Origin: DASUSH01 sp963785155
GTDB taxonomy: Bacteria > Actinomycetota > Thermoleophilia > Solirubrobacterales > 70-9
Reading direction: 5' to 3'
Assembly (NCBI GenBank): GCA_963785155.1
Contig: CAWAUB010000006.1
Location: forward strand, 372,001 to 436,000
DNA length: 64,000 nt
Positions 46,262 through 55,708 of the stretch are shown piece by piece (position 1 is the first letter of the stretch; every line of letters begins with the position of its first letter). Position numbers and translations under genes: made by a program. The notes beneath the pieces were generated by a model. That model worked only from the letters and a program-made list of their open reading frames with translations, ran no database searches and was not told where the DNA came from.

Positions 46262-47642
46262 CGGTGCGAAGAAGACCGGTCTCCAGAAGGACGGCCTCAA
46301 GGCCGCCGCACGGGTCGGACTGACCTCGGACAGCATCGTCATCCGCGGCGGCAAGCCCCTCAAGGGGCGCGTCGAGGTGCGCGGCGCGAAGAACCTCGCC
46401 ACCAAGGCCATGGTCGCGGCGCTGCTGGGCGACACGCCCGAGCGTGCTCAAGGACGTTCCGGAGATCAGCGACGTCAACATCGTCACCGGCATGCTCAAC
46501 GCCTACGGCGTCGCGGTCACCGAGACCGCGCCGGGCGAGCTGCTGCCTCGACCCGAGCGAGGTGGAGCGTGCGCACTTCTCGAAGATCGACGCGCTCGCG
46601 GGCTCGAGCCGCATCCCGATCCTGTTCTGCGGGCCGCTGCTGCACCGTCTCGGTGAGGCGCTCATCCCGGATCTCGGCGGCTGCCGAATCGGCGACCGTC
46701 CGATCAACTTCCACCTGGATGCGCTTCGCGCGTTCGGCGCGATCGTGCACAAGAGCTACGAGGGCATCCGCCTCACGGCGCCCAACGGGCTCACGGCGGC
46801 GAACATCGACCTGCCGTTCCCGAGCGTTGGCGCGACCGAGCAGGTGCTGCTCACCGCAGTGCTCGCGAAGGGCACGACCGAGCTGCGGAACGCGGCGATC
46901 GAGCCCGAGATCATGGAGCTCATCGCGATCCTGCAGAAGATGGGCGCGATCATCACGGTCGAGCCGAACCGCGTCATCGTGATCGAGGGCGTCGACGAAG
47001 CTCAAGGGCTACGACCACCGCTGCCTGTTCGACCGCAACGAGGCCGCGAGCTGGGCCTCCGCCGCGCTCGCGACCAAGGGCGACATCTTCGTCGCGGGCG
47101 CCAAGCAACAGGAGTTGATGACCTTCCTCAATGTCTTCCGCAAGGTCGGCGGCGAGTTCGAGGTCAGCGAAGACGGCATCCGCTTCTACCACCCGGGCGG
47201 CGACCTCAAGCCCGTGCAGATCGAGACGGATGTGCACCCCGGCTTCATGACCGACTGGCAGCAGCCGCTCATCGTCGCGCTCACCCAGGCGCACGGAACC
47301 TCGATCGTGCACGAGACCGTGTACGAGAACCGCTTCGGGTTCACCGAGGCCCTCGGCGACATGGGCGCGAACATCGTCGTGCACAAGGAGGGCATCGCGT
47401 CGGTCACCCGCCGCGTGCCGCGCCGCGCACTCGAGCAGGCTGCGGTCATCACCGGACCCACCCCGCTGCACGGTGCCGACGTCGAGATCCCCGACCTGCG
47501 CGGCGGCTTCAGCCACCTCATCGCAGCACTGACCGCGGATGGCACGTCCACCGTCAGCAACGTCGGCCTCATCAGCCGCGGCTACGAGCACTTCATCGAC
47601 AAGCTGACCGATCTCGGCGCGGACTTCGACTACGCGAGCTGA
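46239..47642 (+). CDS. murA: UDP-N-acetylglucosamine 1-carboxyvinyltransferase, frameshifted three times
   Basis: MurA adds enolpyruvate to UDP-GlcNAc in peptidoglycan synthesis. The start includes SIVIRGGKPLKGRVEVRGAKNLATKAMVAALLG (substrate loop RGAKN). The frame shifts by one base near 46441 (DTP/SVLKDVPEIS), near 46546 and near 47000; the pieces join as one protein with HFSKIDALAGSSRIPILFCGPLLHR, GATEQVLLTAVLAKG and, at the end, FSHLIAALTADGTSTVSNVGLISRGYEHF. All MurA domains are present once the indels are bridged, each looking like a single inserted base. I consider them sequence errors. Confidence 0.88.
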
Positions 47643-47698
47643 CGAACGACCAGCGCACATTTCCGGTGAGTTGGGATCCGACTGGTATTCTGTTCCCT

Positions 47699-47935
47699 AT
47701 GAAGTCGACCGTGGATTCTGTGGGGCGGGTGGTGTTGCCCAAGGCACTGCGCGATGCGCTCGGCATCGAGCCAGGTTCGACGGTTGACATCTCGCGATAC
47801 GGCGACGGTCTTCAGGTGACACGGTCCGGCCGCACCGCAACGCTCGTCACCGAGAACGGGGTGCTCGTTGCCTCGAGCGAAACACAGATCGACGACGACA
47901 TCGTCTTTGACCTGATCGACGCGGGCCGGCGCTGA
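47699..47935 (+). CDS. vapB: VapB-type antitoxin (AbrB/SpoVT family)
   Basis: 78 aa. KSTVDSVGRVVLPKALRDALGIEPGSTVDIS is the AbrB-type DNA-binding fold (G-R-V-V-L-P-K motif). It precedes vapC by four bases. The region upstream contains TATTCTGTTCCCTATG, a possible -10 and start, so the pair may have its own autoregulated promoter. Inserted between murA and plsC, it is accessory to this housekeeping row. Confidence 0.8.
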   Translation: MKSTVDSVGRVVLPKALRDALGIEPGSTVDISRYGDGLQVTRSGRTATLVTENGVLVASSETQIDDDIVFDLIDAGRR

Positions 47936-47939
47936 GCAC

Positions 47940-48344
47940 GTGATTGCCGTGGACACGAGCGTGGCCGTGCCACTGCTCGTCTCGGCGCACAACGCCCATG
48001 GCACGGTCGTGCGGTGGTGGGCCGAGCGGGAAGTCGTGCTCAGCGGCCATGCACTCGCCGAGACCTATTCGGTGCTCACCCGCCTGCCCGGCGATGCGAG
48101 AGTCGCGCCAGTGGATGCTGCGGTCTTGATCGCACGTCGCTTCTCGCCGCCAGCGCTGCTTTCGCCCAAAACCTCGCGTGGCTTGCCCGCGTTCCTCGCC
48201 GACCTCGGGATATCCGGGGGAGCGGTCTATGACGCCATGGTTGCACTCGCGGCCTTGGAGGCGAACTGCGTGCTGGCGACGCGGGATGCCCGCGCGAGGG
48301 CCACCTACGACACCGTCGGGGTTTCCGTCGAGGTGGTCGCGTGA
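47940..48344 (+). CDS. vapC: VapC-type PIN-domain toxin
   Basis: 134 aa PIN ribonuclease. Acidic metal-binding residues are in VDTSVAVPLLVSA (Asp at the start), ALAETYSVLTRLPG (Glu) and DAMVALAALEANCVLATRDAR with AVYD (Asp and final Asp). The gene starts with GTG at 47940, four bases after vapB, and the stop overlaps plsC (GTGA). Likely cleaves tRNA or rRNA when released from VapB. Confidence 0.85.
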   Translation: MIAVDTSVAVPLLVSAHNAHGTVVRWWAEREVVLSGHALAETYSVLTRLPGDARVAPVDAAVLIARRFSPPALLSPKTSRGLPAFLADLGISGGAVYDAMVALAALEANCVLATRDARARATYDTVGVSVEVVA

Positions 48345-49117
48345 ACGTCTCGAGTCCGAACTCTGAGAATTCCAGATCTGACCAGCCGCGCGCCGAGAAG
48401 ACGGCGGTCTGGCGCTTTCTCGCCGGCATCGTCATCCCGATCCTGAACATCCTCGGCCGCTACGAGATCGTCGGCAGCTCGCGCATCCCGAAGACCGGCG
48501 CCTTCATCCTCGCGGCCAACCACGTGACCAACTTCGATCCGCTCGTGTCGGCCTACGTGCTGTGGCGCGCCGATCGGGTGCCGCGGTTCCTCGCCAAGGC
48601 GAGCCTGTTCAAGGTGCCCGTGCTCGGCTGGGCGCTGCGAGCGACCGGCCAGATCCCGGTGGAGCGGGCCGGGGGCCAGCGTGCGAGCGACCCGATCGCC
48701 GCGGCATCCCGATTCGTCGACGACGGCTTCGCGCTGATCATCTACCCCGAGGGCACCCTCACGCGCGACCCCGAAGAGTGGCCAATGCGCGGCAAGTTCG
48801 GCGCGGTGCGGCTCGCGCTCGAGCACGACATCGAGATCATCCCGATGGGCATCTGGGGTGCGCAGCAGATCCTGCCGCGCTACTCGAAGCGGCTCAGCCT
48901 GTTCCCGCGCAAAGACGTTCGCGTGCTCATCGGCGAACCGATCAACCTCGCCGCGTGGAAGGACGCGCCGCGCACGTCCGCGACGTACGCCGCGGCCACC
49001 AACACCGTCATGCAGTCCATCACGGCGCTCGTGTCGAAGCTGCGGGATGAACCGGCGCCCGAGGTTCGCTGGGACCCGGCCCAGCACGGCCAGACCGAGT
49101 TCGGCCGTCTCGACTGA
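48341..49117 (+). CDS. plsC: 1-acyl-sn-glycerol-3-phosphate acyltransferase (PlsC family)
   Basis: 258-aa lysophosphatidic acid acyltransferase. The N-terminal membrane segment (WRFLAGIVIPILNILGRYEIVG) precedes the catalytic motif NHVTNFDPL (H-x4-D), and the second motif YPEGTLTRDPEEWPMRGKFGAV is the substrate-binding block. Start GTG at 48341 overlaps the vapC stop. It is in a typical plsC-gpsA-ddl row in Microbacteriaceae, supplying membrane phospholipids. Frame is intact. Confidence 0.88.
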   Translation: MNVSSPNSENSRSDQPRAEKTAVWRFLAGIVIPILNILGRYEIVGSSRIPKTGAFILAANHVTNFDPLVSAYVLWRADRVPRFLAKASLFKVPVLGWALRATGQIPVERAGGQRASDPIAAASRFVDDGFALIIYPEGTLTRDPEEWPMRGKFGAVRLALEHDIEIIPMGIWGAQQILPRYSKRLSLFPRKDVRVLIGEPINLAAWKDAPRTSATYAAATNTVMQSITALVSKLRDEPAPEVRWDPAQHGQTEFGRLD

Positions 49118-49139
49118 GCGCACAGGGCAGAATGGACCG

Positions 49140-50174
49140 GTGACCATTGGCACCGATGACGTTGAGTCTCCTCCGAAGCGCAAGGTCGCGGTGCTCGGTG
49201 CCGGATCGTGGGGCACGACGTTCGCCAAGGTGCTCGCCGACGGCGGCTCCGACGTCGTGATCTGGGCGCGCCGCTCAGAGCTCGCTCGCGAGATCACCCA
49301 GTCCAAGCGCAACAGCGACTACCTGCCGGGCATCAACCTGCCGCGCGGCCTGTGGGCGACGTCGCGCCTGCCGGAGGCGCTCGACGGCGCAGAGCAGGTC
49401 TATCTCTCCGTGCCGAGCCAGTCGCTGCGCGAGAACCTGCTGATCGTGCGCGACCTGATTCCGAAGAACGCGATCGTCATCTCGCTCATGAAGGGCGTCG
49501 AGCGCGGCACTGGCAAGCGGATGAGCGAGGTGATTCGCGACGAGCTGCGGGTCGGCCCCGACCGCATCGCGGTCGTGTCTGGCCCGAACCTCGCGCTCGA
49601 GATCGCGAAGGAGCAGCCGACGGCATCCGTCGTCTCGTCGGAGGTGCTCGAGACCGCGACGATCGTCGCGATGACGGCGACCTGCCCGTACCTGCGCTCG
49701 TTCGTGAACACGGATGTGATCGGCACCGAATTCGCCGGCGTGCTCAAGAACCTCATCGCCGTCGCGATCGGCATCGTCGACGGCGTCGGCTACGGCGAGA
49801 ACACCAAGGCCTCGATCATCACCCGCGGTCTTGCCGAGATGACGGACTTCGCGGTGGCGTACGGCGGCCGAGCCGAGACCCTCGCCGGACTCGCGGGCCT
49901 CGGCGACCTCATCGCGACCTGCGAGTCGTCGCTCTCGCGCAACAACACCGCAGGCCGACTGCTCGGCCAGGGCTACAGCTACTCCGAGGTGATCAACCAG
50001 ATGAACCAGACCGCGGAGGGCCTGGCATCCGTCGCGCCGGTGCTCGAGCTCGCCCTGGCGAAGGGCGTCGAGATGCCGATCGTGAGCCAGGTCGCCGAGG
50101 TGCTGGCCGGTACGCTGGCTCCGCGGGACATGGCCCCGCACCTCACGACCGACGAGCTGCCACAGGGAGAGTAG
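49140..50174 (+). CDS. gpsA: Glycerol-3-phosphate dehydrogenase (NAD(P)+)
   Basis: 344-aa soluble GpsA, which reduces dihydroxyacetone phosphate to sn-glycerol-3-phosphate. The NAD(P) motif is VAVLGAGSWGTTFAKVL. VSGPNLALEIA, GTEFAGVLKNLIAVAIGIVDG and GLGDLIATCESSLSRNN are the conserved substrate-binding blocks. Frame is intact over the whole length. Start GTG 49140, following plsC by 22 bp. It supplies the acceptor for PlsC-type acylation, a natural pathway neighbour. Confidence 0.92.
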   Translation: MTIGTDDVESPPKRKVAVLGAGSWGTTFAKVLADGGSDVVIWARRSELAREITQSKRNSDYLPGINLPRGLWATSRLPEALDGAEQVYLSVPSQSLRENLLIVRDLIPKNAIVISLMKGVERGTGKRMSEVIRDELRVGPDRIAVVSGPNLALEIAKEQPTASVVSSEVLETATIVAMTATCPYLRSFVNTDVIGTEFAGVLKNLIAVAIGIVDGVGYGENTKASIITRGLAEMTDFAVAYGGRAETLAGLAGLGDLIATCESSLSRNNTAGRLLGQGYSYSEVINQMNQTAEGLASVAPVLELALAKGVEMPIVSQVAEVLAGTLAPRDMAPHLTTDELPQGE

Positions 50175-51308
50175 TGTCCGACAGCACGCAGTTCGGGACT
50201 GGCACCGTAGCAGGCCGCACCCGCGTCGCGATCCTCTTCGGCGGTCGTTCCTCCGAGCACACCATCAGCTGCGCGACCGCGGGCGGCGTGCTCGGCGCGA
50301 TCGATCGCGACAAGTACGAGGTGCTGCCGATCGGCATCACGCGCGACGGCGCGCTCACGCTGCAGCCCGACGACGCCGAGCACTTCCGCCTCAACCCCGA
50401 CGCGATGCCCGAGGTGCACGACAACGGCACGCGCGTGCTGCTGCCAGAGTCGGCGTCGACCCGGGAGTTCCGCGCCTGGGAGCTCGACGAGCAGGGTGAG
50501 CGCGTGCTCCGATCGCTCGGCGACGTCGACGTGGTGTTCCCGATCCTGCACGGCCCGTTCGGCGAAGACGGCACGGTGCAGGGCATGCTCGAGCTGGTCG
50601 GGCTCCCGTACGTCGGCAACGGCGTGCTCGGGTCGGCGCTCGGCATGAACAAGCACTACACGAAGTCGGTGCTCGAGGCCGCGGGCATCCCCGTTGCCCC
50701 GTGGGTGACGATCTCGCCCACCGAATGGAGCCGATCCAACGAACTCTGGCGCCGCCGCGCGCAGGGTCTCGGGCTGCCGGTGTTCGTCAAGCCGGCGCGG
50801 GCGGGCTCGTCGGTCGGGCGTCAGCAAGGTCAAGCACTGGGACGAACTGGATGCCGCAGCTCGAGCTCGCCTGGGCCGAGGACTCCACGGCGCTCGTCGA
50901 GCAGGCTGTCGTCGGTCGTGAGATCGAGTGCGCCGTGCTCTCCGGACGCGACGGCGGCACCACCGCGCGTGAGCGTCGCGGGCGAGATCGTCATGACCAC
51001 CCGCGAGTTCTACGACTTCGACGCGAAGTACCTCGACGACGACGCCGCCCAGCTCATCTGCCCGGCAGACCTGCACCCCGGTGAGCTCGCCGCGATGCAG
51101 CGGCTCGCCGCTCAGGCGTTCGAGGCGATCGGCGGCGCGGGCCTCGCTCGCGTGGACTGCTTCTTCACCGGCACCGAGTTCATCGTGAACGAGCTCAACA
51201 CCATGCCCGGTTTCACCCCGATCTCGATGTTCCCGAAGTGCTGGGAGGCGAGCGGGCATGTCGTATCCCGACCTGATCGACGAGCTCATCCAGCTCGGCC
51301 TCGAAACG
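50174..51308 (+). CDS. ddl: D-alanine--D-alanine ligase, four frame shifts, no stop
   Basis: ATP-grasp ligase making D-Ala-D-Ala for peptidoglycan. GTG start overlaps the gpsA stop. N-terminus VAILFGGRSSEHTISCATAGG, ATP-grasp blocks VFPILHGPFGEDGTVQGMLEL, LGMNKHYTKSVLEAAGI and VKPARAGSSVG. The frame moves by one base at about 50820, 50865, 50970 and 51240, each step in the same direction (+1). After the last shift, TMPGFTPISMFPKCWEASG and SYPDLIDELIQLGLE, the usual Ddl ending, flow directly into the cytochrome-b-like gene without a stop. I read this as error-rich sequence plus a doubtful 3' junction. Confidence 0.85.
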
Positions 51309-52265
51309 GTGCGCTGGGACCCGATCCCATGGCCGCCCCACAAACTCACTTTCGACGCGCGCCGCGACTGGATCCACATCCTGTGGCTCGGGCCCCTCGG
51401 CATCCTGCTCGCTGCAGCGGTCGTGCTCATGGCGATCACGGTGCGCAACACCCCGTTCGTGCAGGACTTCCTCGCGGCGTTCCCCGGCAGCACGGCCGTG
51501 CCGCAGGGTGCACCCGTCGGCTTCCCGGCGTGGCTGTCGTGGAATCACGCGCTCAATGTGCTGTTCATGCTCATGATCATCCGCACGGGCATCCTGATCA
51601 GGGCCGGCAAGCGGCCCGACGCGTTCGTGTCGAGCAAGCGACCGCCGAAAGGCGGTGCACGCCCGCGCCGGGTCAGCATCACGGTGTGGCTGCACAACGC
51701 GTTCGACCTGGTCTGGGTGCTCAACGGCGTGGTCTACGTGGTGCTGCTGTTCGTGAGCGGCCAGTGGCTGCGCATCGTGCCGGTCTCGTGGGACGTCATC
51801 CCGAACGCGATCTCGGCCGCGCTGCAGTACGCGTCGCTCGACTGGCCGACCGAGAACGGGTGGGTGCACTACAACGCGCTGCAGTTGCTCGCGTACTTCG
51901 TCACGGTGTTCATCGCGGCTCCGCTCGCGATCCTCACCGGGTTCCGCATGTCGACGCTGTGGCCGGGCGATCGGTGGGCGGCGGGCGGCAGGCTGAACCG
52001 GATCTTCCCGGTGGAGTGGGCGCGCGCCATCCACTTCCCCGTCATGCTCTACTTCCTGCTGTTCATCGTCGCGCACGTCACCCTCGTGGTCGCGACCGGC
52101 ATGCTGCGCAACCTCAACCACATGTACGGCAACCGCGACGAGGAGTCGTGGTTCGGTCTGATCGTGTTCAGCGGCAGCGTCGTGGTGATGATCGCGGTGT
52201 GGCTCGCGCTGCGACCGCCGATCGTGCGCGCTCTGGCTGGGGTGACGCACAAAGTCGTGCGGTAG
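51309..52265 (+). CDS. Cytochrome-b-like integral membrane protein
   Basis: About 318 aa from a GTG at 51309; the frame is continuous with ddl. Membrane helices: ILWLGPLGILLAAAVVLMAI, ALNVLFMLMIIRTGILI, WVLNGVVYVVLLFVSGQWL, LLAYFVTVFIAAPLAILTG, PVMLYFLLFIVAHVTLVVATG and FSGSVVVMIAVWLAL. Histidines in WNHALNVLF, WLHNAFDL, AIHFPVML and IVAHVTLV could ligate two haems, as in cytochrome b561/hydrogenase-b-type proteins. It is not usual between ddl and DUF3515, so it is accessory or results from a second joint. Confidence 0.7.
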   Translation: MRWDPIPWPPHKLTFDARRDWIHILWLGPLGILLAAAVVLMAITVRNTPFVQDFLAAFPGSTAVPQGAPVGFPAWLSWNHALNVLFMLMIIRTGILIRAGKRPDAFVSSKRPPKGGARPRRVSITVWLHNAFDLVWVLNGVVYVVLLFVSGQWLRIVPVSWDVIPNAISAALQYASLDWPTENGWVHYNALQLLAYFVTVFIAAPLAILTGFRMSTLWPGDRWAAGGRLNRIFPVEWARAIHFPVMLYFLLFIVAHVTLVVATGMLRNLNHMYGNRDEESWFGLIVFSGSVVVMIAVWLALRPPIVRALAGVTHKVVR

Positions 52266-52268
52266 CGC

Positions 52269-52745
52269 CTAGTCGAAGACGTCCTCGGCGGCGACGCACT
52301 CGCCCTCCTTGGGCGTCACCGTCACCGCGAAGGCCAGGTCGCGAAGCGCATCCGCGCCCGACGCGGCGTCGCCGTTGACGATCACCTCGACCGCGGGATC
52401 GCGGCCGTAGGTGGTGAACACGTAGTTCGGGGCGTCGCTCTCGTCGCGCAGCCAGTCGACGCCGTCGATCGTGTAGCAGGGGTATTCCGCGGTGGGCGGC
52501 GGCACGGGCACGCCGCACCGCAGGATGATCGCCGTGGGCTCGCCCCACGCCGACGTGCCCTGTGCGTCGGTCTTGCGCTGCGGGAGACCGGCCACCGTCT
52601 CAGGCAGGCCGACAATCACCTGTGCGCAGGCCGTGTTCTGCGCGTCGTCGGCGGGTTGGAGCGCGACGGTGGGGGAGCATCCACTGAGCGCGAGCACCGC
52701 GCCGAGGATGGCGACGGCGATGGCTGGGCGAGTCGTGGTGCGCAT
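52269..52745 (-). CDS. DUF3515 lipoprotein
   Basis: 158-aa predicted lipoprotein. The signal peptide is IAVAILGAVLALSGC (lipobox LSGC). DUF3515-type features: AQVIVGLPETVAGLPQRKT, RCGVPVPPPTAEYPCYTIDGVDWL and YVFTTYGRDPAVEVIV, with conserved Cys. Encoded convergently with the cytochrome-like gene and divergent from thiL, its usual neighbour in Microbacteriaceae. Frame intact. Function unknown. Confidence 0.85.
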   Translation of the reverse strand: MRTTTRPAIAVAILGAVLALSGCSPTVALQPADDAQNTACAQVIVGLPETVAGLPQRKTDAQGTSAWGEPTAIILRCGVPVPPPTAEYPCYTIDGVDWLRDESDAPNYVFTTYGRDPAVEVIVNGDAASGADALRDLAFAVTVTPKEGECVAAEDVFD

Positions 52746-52811
52746 CGAGTTCAGGCTACCCGGGTCGCGCTGGGCGTGCCGTCGGCGGCTGCGCCCGGTA
52801 GAGTCCGGAAC

Positions 52812-53797
52812 ATGACCGCCACCCTCGGTGAAGCCGGCGAGTCGGCGGCCCTCGCACGCATCTTCCCGCGGCTGCCCGCGGCATCCGCGCAACTGCTCGG
52901 TCCCGGCGACGACGCCGCGGTGCTCGCCACACCCGACGGCCGGGTCGTGATCACGACCGACATGATGATCCACGGCCCGGACTTCCGGCTCGCCTGGTCG
53001 AGCGCGCACGACCTGGGGTGGAAGGCCGCGGCATCCAATCTCGCTGACCTGGCCGCGATGGGCGCACGGCCGACCGCACTCGTCGTCGCGCTCGCAGCGC
53101 CCGAGTCGACCACGATCGAGTTCCTCGAGCAGTTCGCCGACGGCCTGCGGGATGGATGCGCGGCGATGGCCCCCGGCTGCGGCGTGATCGGCGGCGACCT
53201 GTCGGTGAGCCACACCCTCACGATCGCGGTCACGGCGTTCGGCGACCTGGAGGGCCGGGAGCCCGTGCTGCGTTCCGGAGCGCGCGTCGGCGACATCGTC
53301 GCGGTTCGGGCGCACTGGGGCTCGCCGCCGAGGGGTTGCGCCTGCTGTTCGAGTCGGGCGTGGATGCCGAAGGATCGCCGAATGCCGCGGCCGCAGCATC
53401 CCTTCGCGAAACGCACCCCGTTCCGATCGCCGCCCAACTCACGCCCACCCCACCGATCGCGGACGGCGTCGCCGCCGCCATCGCGGGCGCCTCCGCGATG
53501 CTCGACCTGAGCGACGGACTCGCGATCGACGCCCGCCGGCTCGCTGCCGCGAGCGCTGTCGCGCTCGACCTCGACGCCGGGCTCACCCCGACCGAGCTCG
53601 ACGGGGGAGAGGATCACTCGCTGCTCGCGACCTTCCCGCCCGAGGTCGCGGCCGCTGGACTGCCCGGCGGCTTCCGGGCGATCGGCGTCGTGCGTGAGCC
53701 GCGCGCCGACGGGCATGGGCTGCTCGTCGGCGGGGTGCCGTACTCGCGCCGGAGCGGGTGGGACCCGTACGCCGGGTGGGATGGCGGGGCGGGGTGA
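52812..53797 (+). CDS. thiL: Thiamine-monophosphate kinase, one frameshift
   Basis: ThiL phosphorylates thiamine monophosphate to thiamine diphosphate. The start LGPGDDAAVLATPDGRVVITTDMMIHGPDFRLAW holds the Mg-binding acidic motif. SNLADLAAMGARP and GCGVIGGDLSVSHTL are typical. One base is missing near 53315; beyond it the frame continues GALGLAAEGLRLL, AMLDLSDGLAIDARRLA and LDGGEDHSLLATFP, the C-terminal ThiL region. The rest is intact. Confidence 0.88.
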
Positions 53798-53857
53798 AAG
53801 GGATGTCGCGCGCAGACCGCGCGCGGCAGTGAAAATCTCGGCCGACTCCGCCGCTCT

Positions 53858-54481
53858 CTACTCCGCCGGCGCCACCGCACCCAACCAGTACACAGCAGTA
53901 TCCCCATAGTCCTTCCGCCGCTCCAGCTCGAGCCCAACGGGCCACGCGGGCTCCGGGTCGCGCGCCCCCCGCTCGAGCACGACGACCGCCCCGGGCGCGA
54001 GCAGCGGCACGAGGGCCTCGAGGGTGTGCGCGAGCTCAGGCTGCGGGAGGTCGTACGGCGGGTCGATGAACACGAGGTGCCAGCCGGGGTGCGGGGAGTC
54101 CGCGTCGTAGTCGGCTGGCCGGACGCCGGGCGGGCGGGCGCTCGTCAGGAACGCCTGCACCGGCTGGCTGCTCGTCTCGATGAGCGGCCGCGCATCCCGC
54201 GGGGCCGCCGCGAGCACCTTCGCCGTGTTCGCCCGGCAGAGCTCCGCTGCCTGCTTCACCTTCTCGACGAGCACCACCTCGGCCGCACCCCGGGATGCCG
54301 CCTCGAGCCCGAGCGCGCCAGAGCCCGCGTACAGGTCGAGCACCCGCGCGCCCTCGATCGCATCGCGGGCTGACAGCGCCGAGAAGATCGCCTCGCGCAC
54401 CCGGTCGCTCGTCGGCCGGGTGCCGAACGTCGGCACGGCGAGCCGGAGCGATCCGGCGAAGCCGGCGATGATGCGAGTCAT
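53858..54481 (-). CDS. rsmD: 16S rRNA (guanine(966)-N(2))-methyltransferase
   Basis: 207-aa SAM-dependent methyltransferase. The N-terminus MTRIIAGFAGSLRLAVP and the block RPTSDRVREAIFSAL are diagnostic; the SAM motif is VLDLYAGSGALGLEAASRG and the catalytic motif is VFIDPPYDLP. Frame intact. On the opposite strand to recG. The roughly 60-bp gap from thiL contains no obvious terminator hairpin. Confidence 0.93.
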   Translation of the reverse strand: MTRIIAGFAGSLRLAVPTFGTRPTSDRVREAIFSALSARDAIEGARVLDLYAGSGALGLEAASRGAAEVVLVEKVKQAAELCRANTAKVLAAAPRDARPLIETSSQPVQAFLTSARPPGVRPADYDADSPHPGWHLVFIDPPYDLPQPELAHTLEALVPLLAPGAVVVLERGARDPEPAWPVGLELERRKDYGDTAVYWLGAVAPAE

Positions 54482-54603
54482 GGCGCTGCCAGCGTATATC
54501 GCGGGCTCTACCCGACGCCCGGGACGGGCGTCGGCGCTGGCGTCGCGGCGAAGGCCAGAAATGGCCTTCGCTCATAGCTCCAGCGCGCGGGTAGCATCGG
54601 GGC

Positions 54604-55691
54604 GTGACCACGACCCCGCCCGCGCGCGCGAGCCGCAAGCGCAAGCACGTTCCCGCGGAGCGCGACACGCACATCGTGAACAACGCGGTGTACGAGGGTG
54701 GGAAGCGCATCGCGACCCCGAGTTCGCTCGCTGAGACGTTCGAGACGCTCGACGAAGCATCCACAGTCGATGGCCTGGATCGGGCTCTACCGTCCGTCGA
54801 GCGATGAGCTCGACGTGCTCGCCGCGCAGTTCGGGTTGCACCACCTCGCGATCGAGGATGCCGTGCACGCCCACCAGCGCCCCAAGGTCGAGCGCTACGG
54901 CGAGACGCTGTTCATGGTGCTGCGCGCGGCGCGGTACCTCGACGAGGAGGAGCGCGTCGAGTTCGGCGAGCTGCACGTCTTCGCCGGCGACAACTTCATC
55001 ATCACGGTGCGTCACAGCCGAGACCCCCGACCTCGCGATCGTGCGGCAGCGCATGGAGGAGACCCCCGAGACGCTCAAGTTCGGCACCGAGGCGGTGCTG
55101 TACGCGATCCTCGATGCCGTCGTCGACGAGTACGAGCCGGTGGTCAAGGGCATGGCCAACGACATCGACGAGATCGAGACCCAGGTGTTCGACGGCGACC
55201 CGGCGGTGTCGCGGCGCATCTACGAACTCACCCGCGAGGTCATCGAGTTCGAGCGGGCGGTCTCGCCGCTGATCGCGATCATCGACACGCTCTCGTCCGG
55301 ATTCCCGACGGCCACGTCGAGCGACGAGCTCGACCGGCACCTGCGCGACGTCGCGGACCACGTGGTGCAGGCGAAGGAGCACATCGAGGAGTTCCGGGTG
55401 CTGTTGCGCGACATCCTCGCGGTCAACGCGACGCCTGGTCGGCGAGCGGCAGAACGAGGAGGCCGCGCGCCTCGAGCCAGACCAACCTCAGGCAGGCCGA
55501 GGAGACGCGCAAGATCTCGGGCTGGGCGGCGATCCTGTTCGCCCCGTCGCTGATCGGGTCGATCTACGGCATGAACTTCGACTACATGCCCGAGCTGCGC
55601 TGGACGTTCGGCTACCCGATGGCGCGTCGGTGCGATGGTGCTCTCGAGCATCGTGCTCTACATCGTGTTCAAGCGGCGGGGCTGGCTGTGA
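54604..55691 (+). CDS. corA: CorA-family magnesium/metal transporter, several frame shifts
   Basis: CorA homopentamer subunit. Pieces across three frames: the start TTTPPARASRKRKHVPAERD, then WIGLYRPSSDELDVLAAQFGLHHLAIEDAVHAHQRPKVERYGETLFMVL, then IVRQRMEETPETLKFGTEAVLYAILDAVVDEYEPVVKG, then the membrane end ISGWAAILFAPSLIGSIYGMNFDYMPEL. The signature GMN of CorA is present. Frame changes at about 54770, 55017, 55434, 55490 and 55628, each a one-base step, suggest sequence errors. Stops at TGA 55689-55691. Confidence 0.85.
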
Positions 55692-55708
55692 GCCCTACGC
55701 TTGGACGC

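Noticed and set aside
46239..47642. Programmed frameshifting in murA
   Set aside because: Three changes in one gene plus many in unrelated neighbours, without slippery sequence or pseudoknot, fit sequencing error far better.
49208..52378. Single 1056-codon protein spanning gpsA, ddl and the cytochrome gene
   Set aside because: It is a patchwork: antiframe of gpsA, part of ddl, then antiframe of the cytochrome. Recognisable enzymes in other frames explain all parts.
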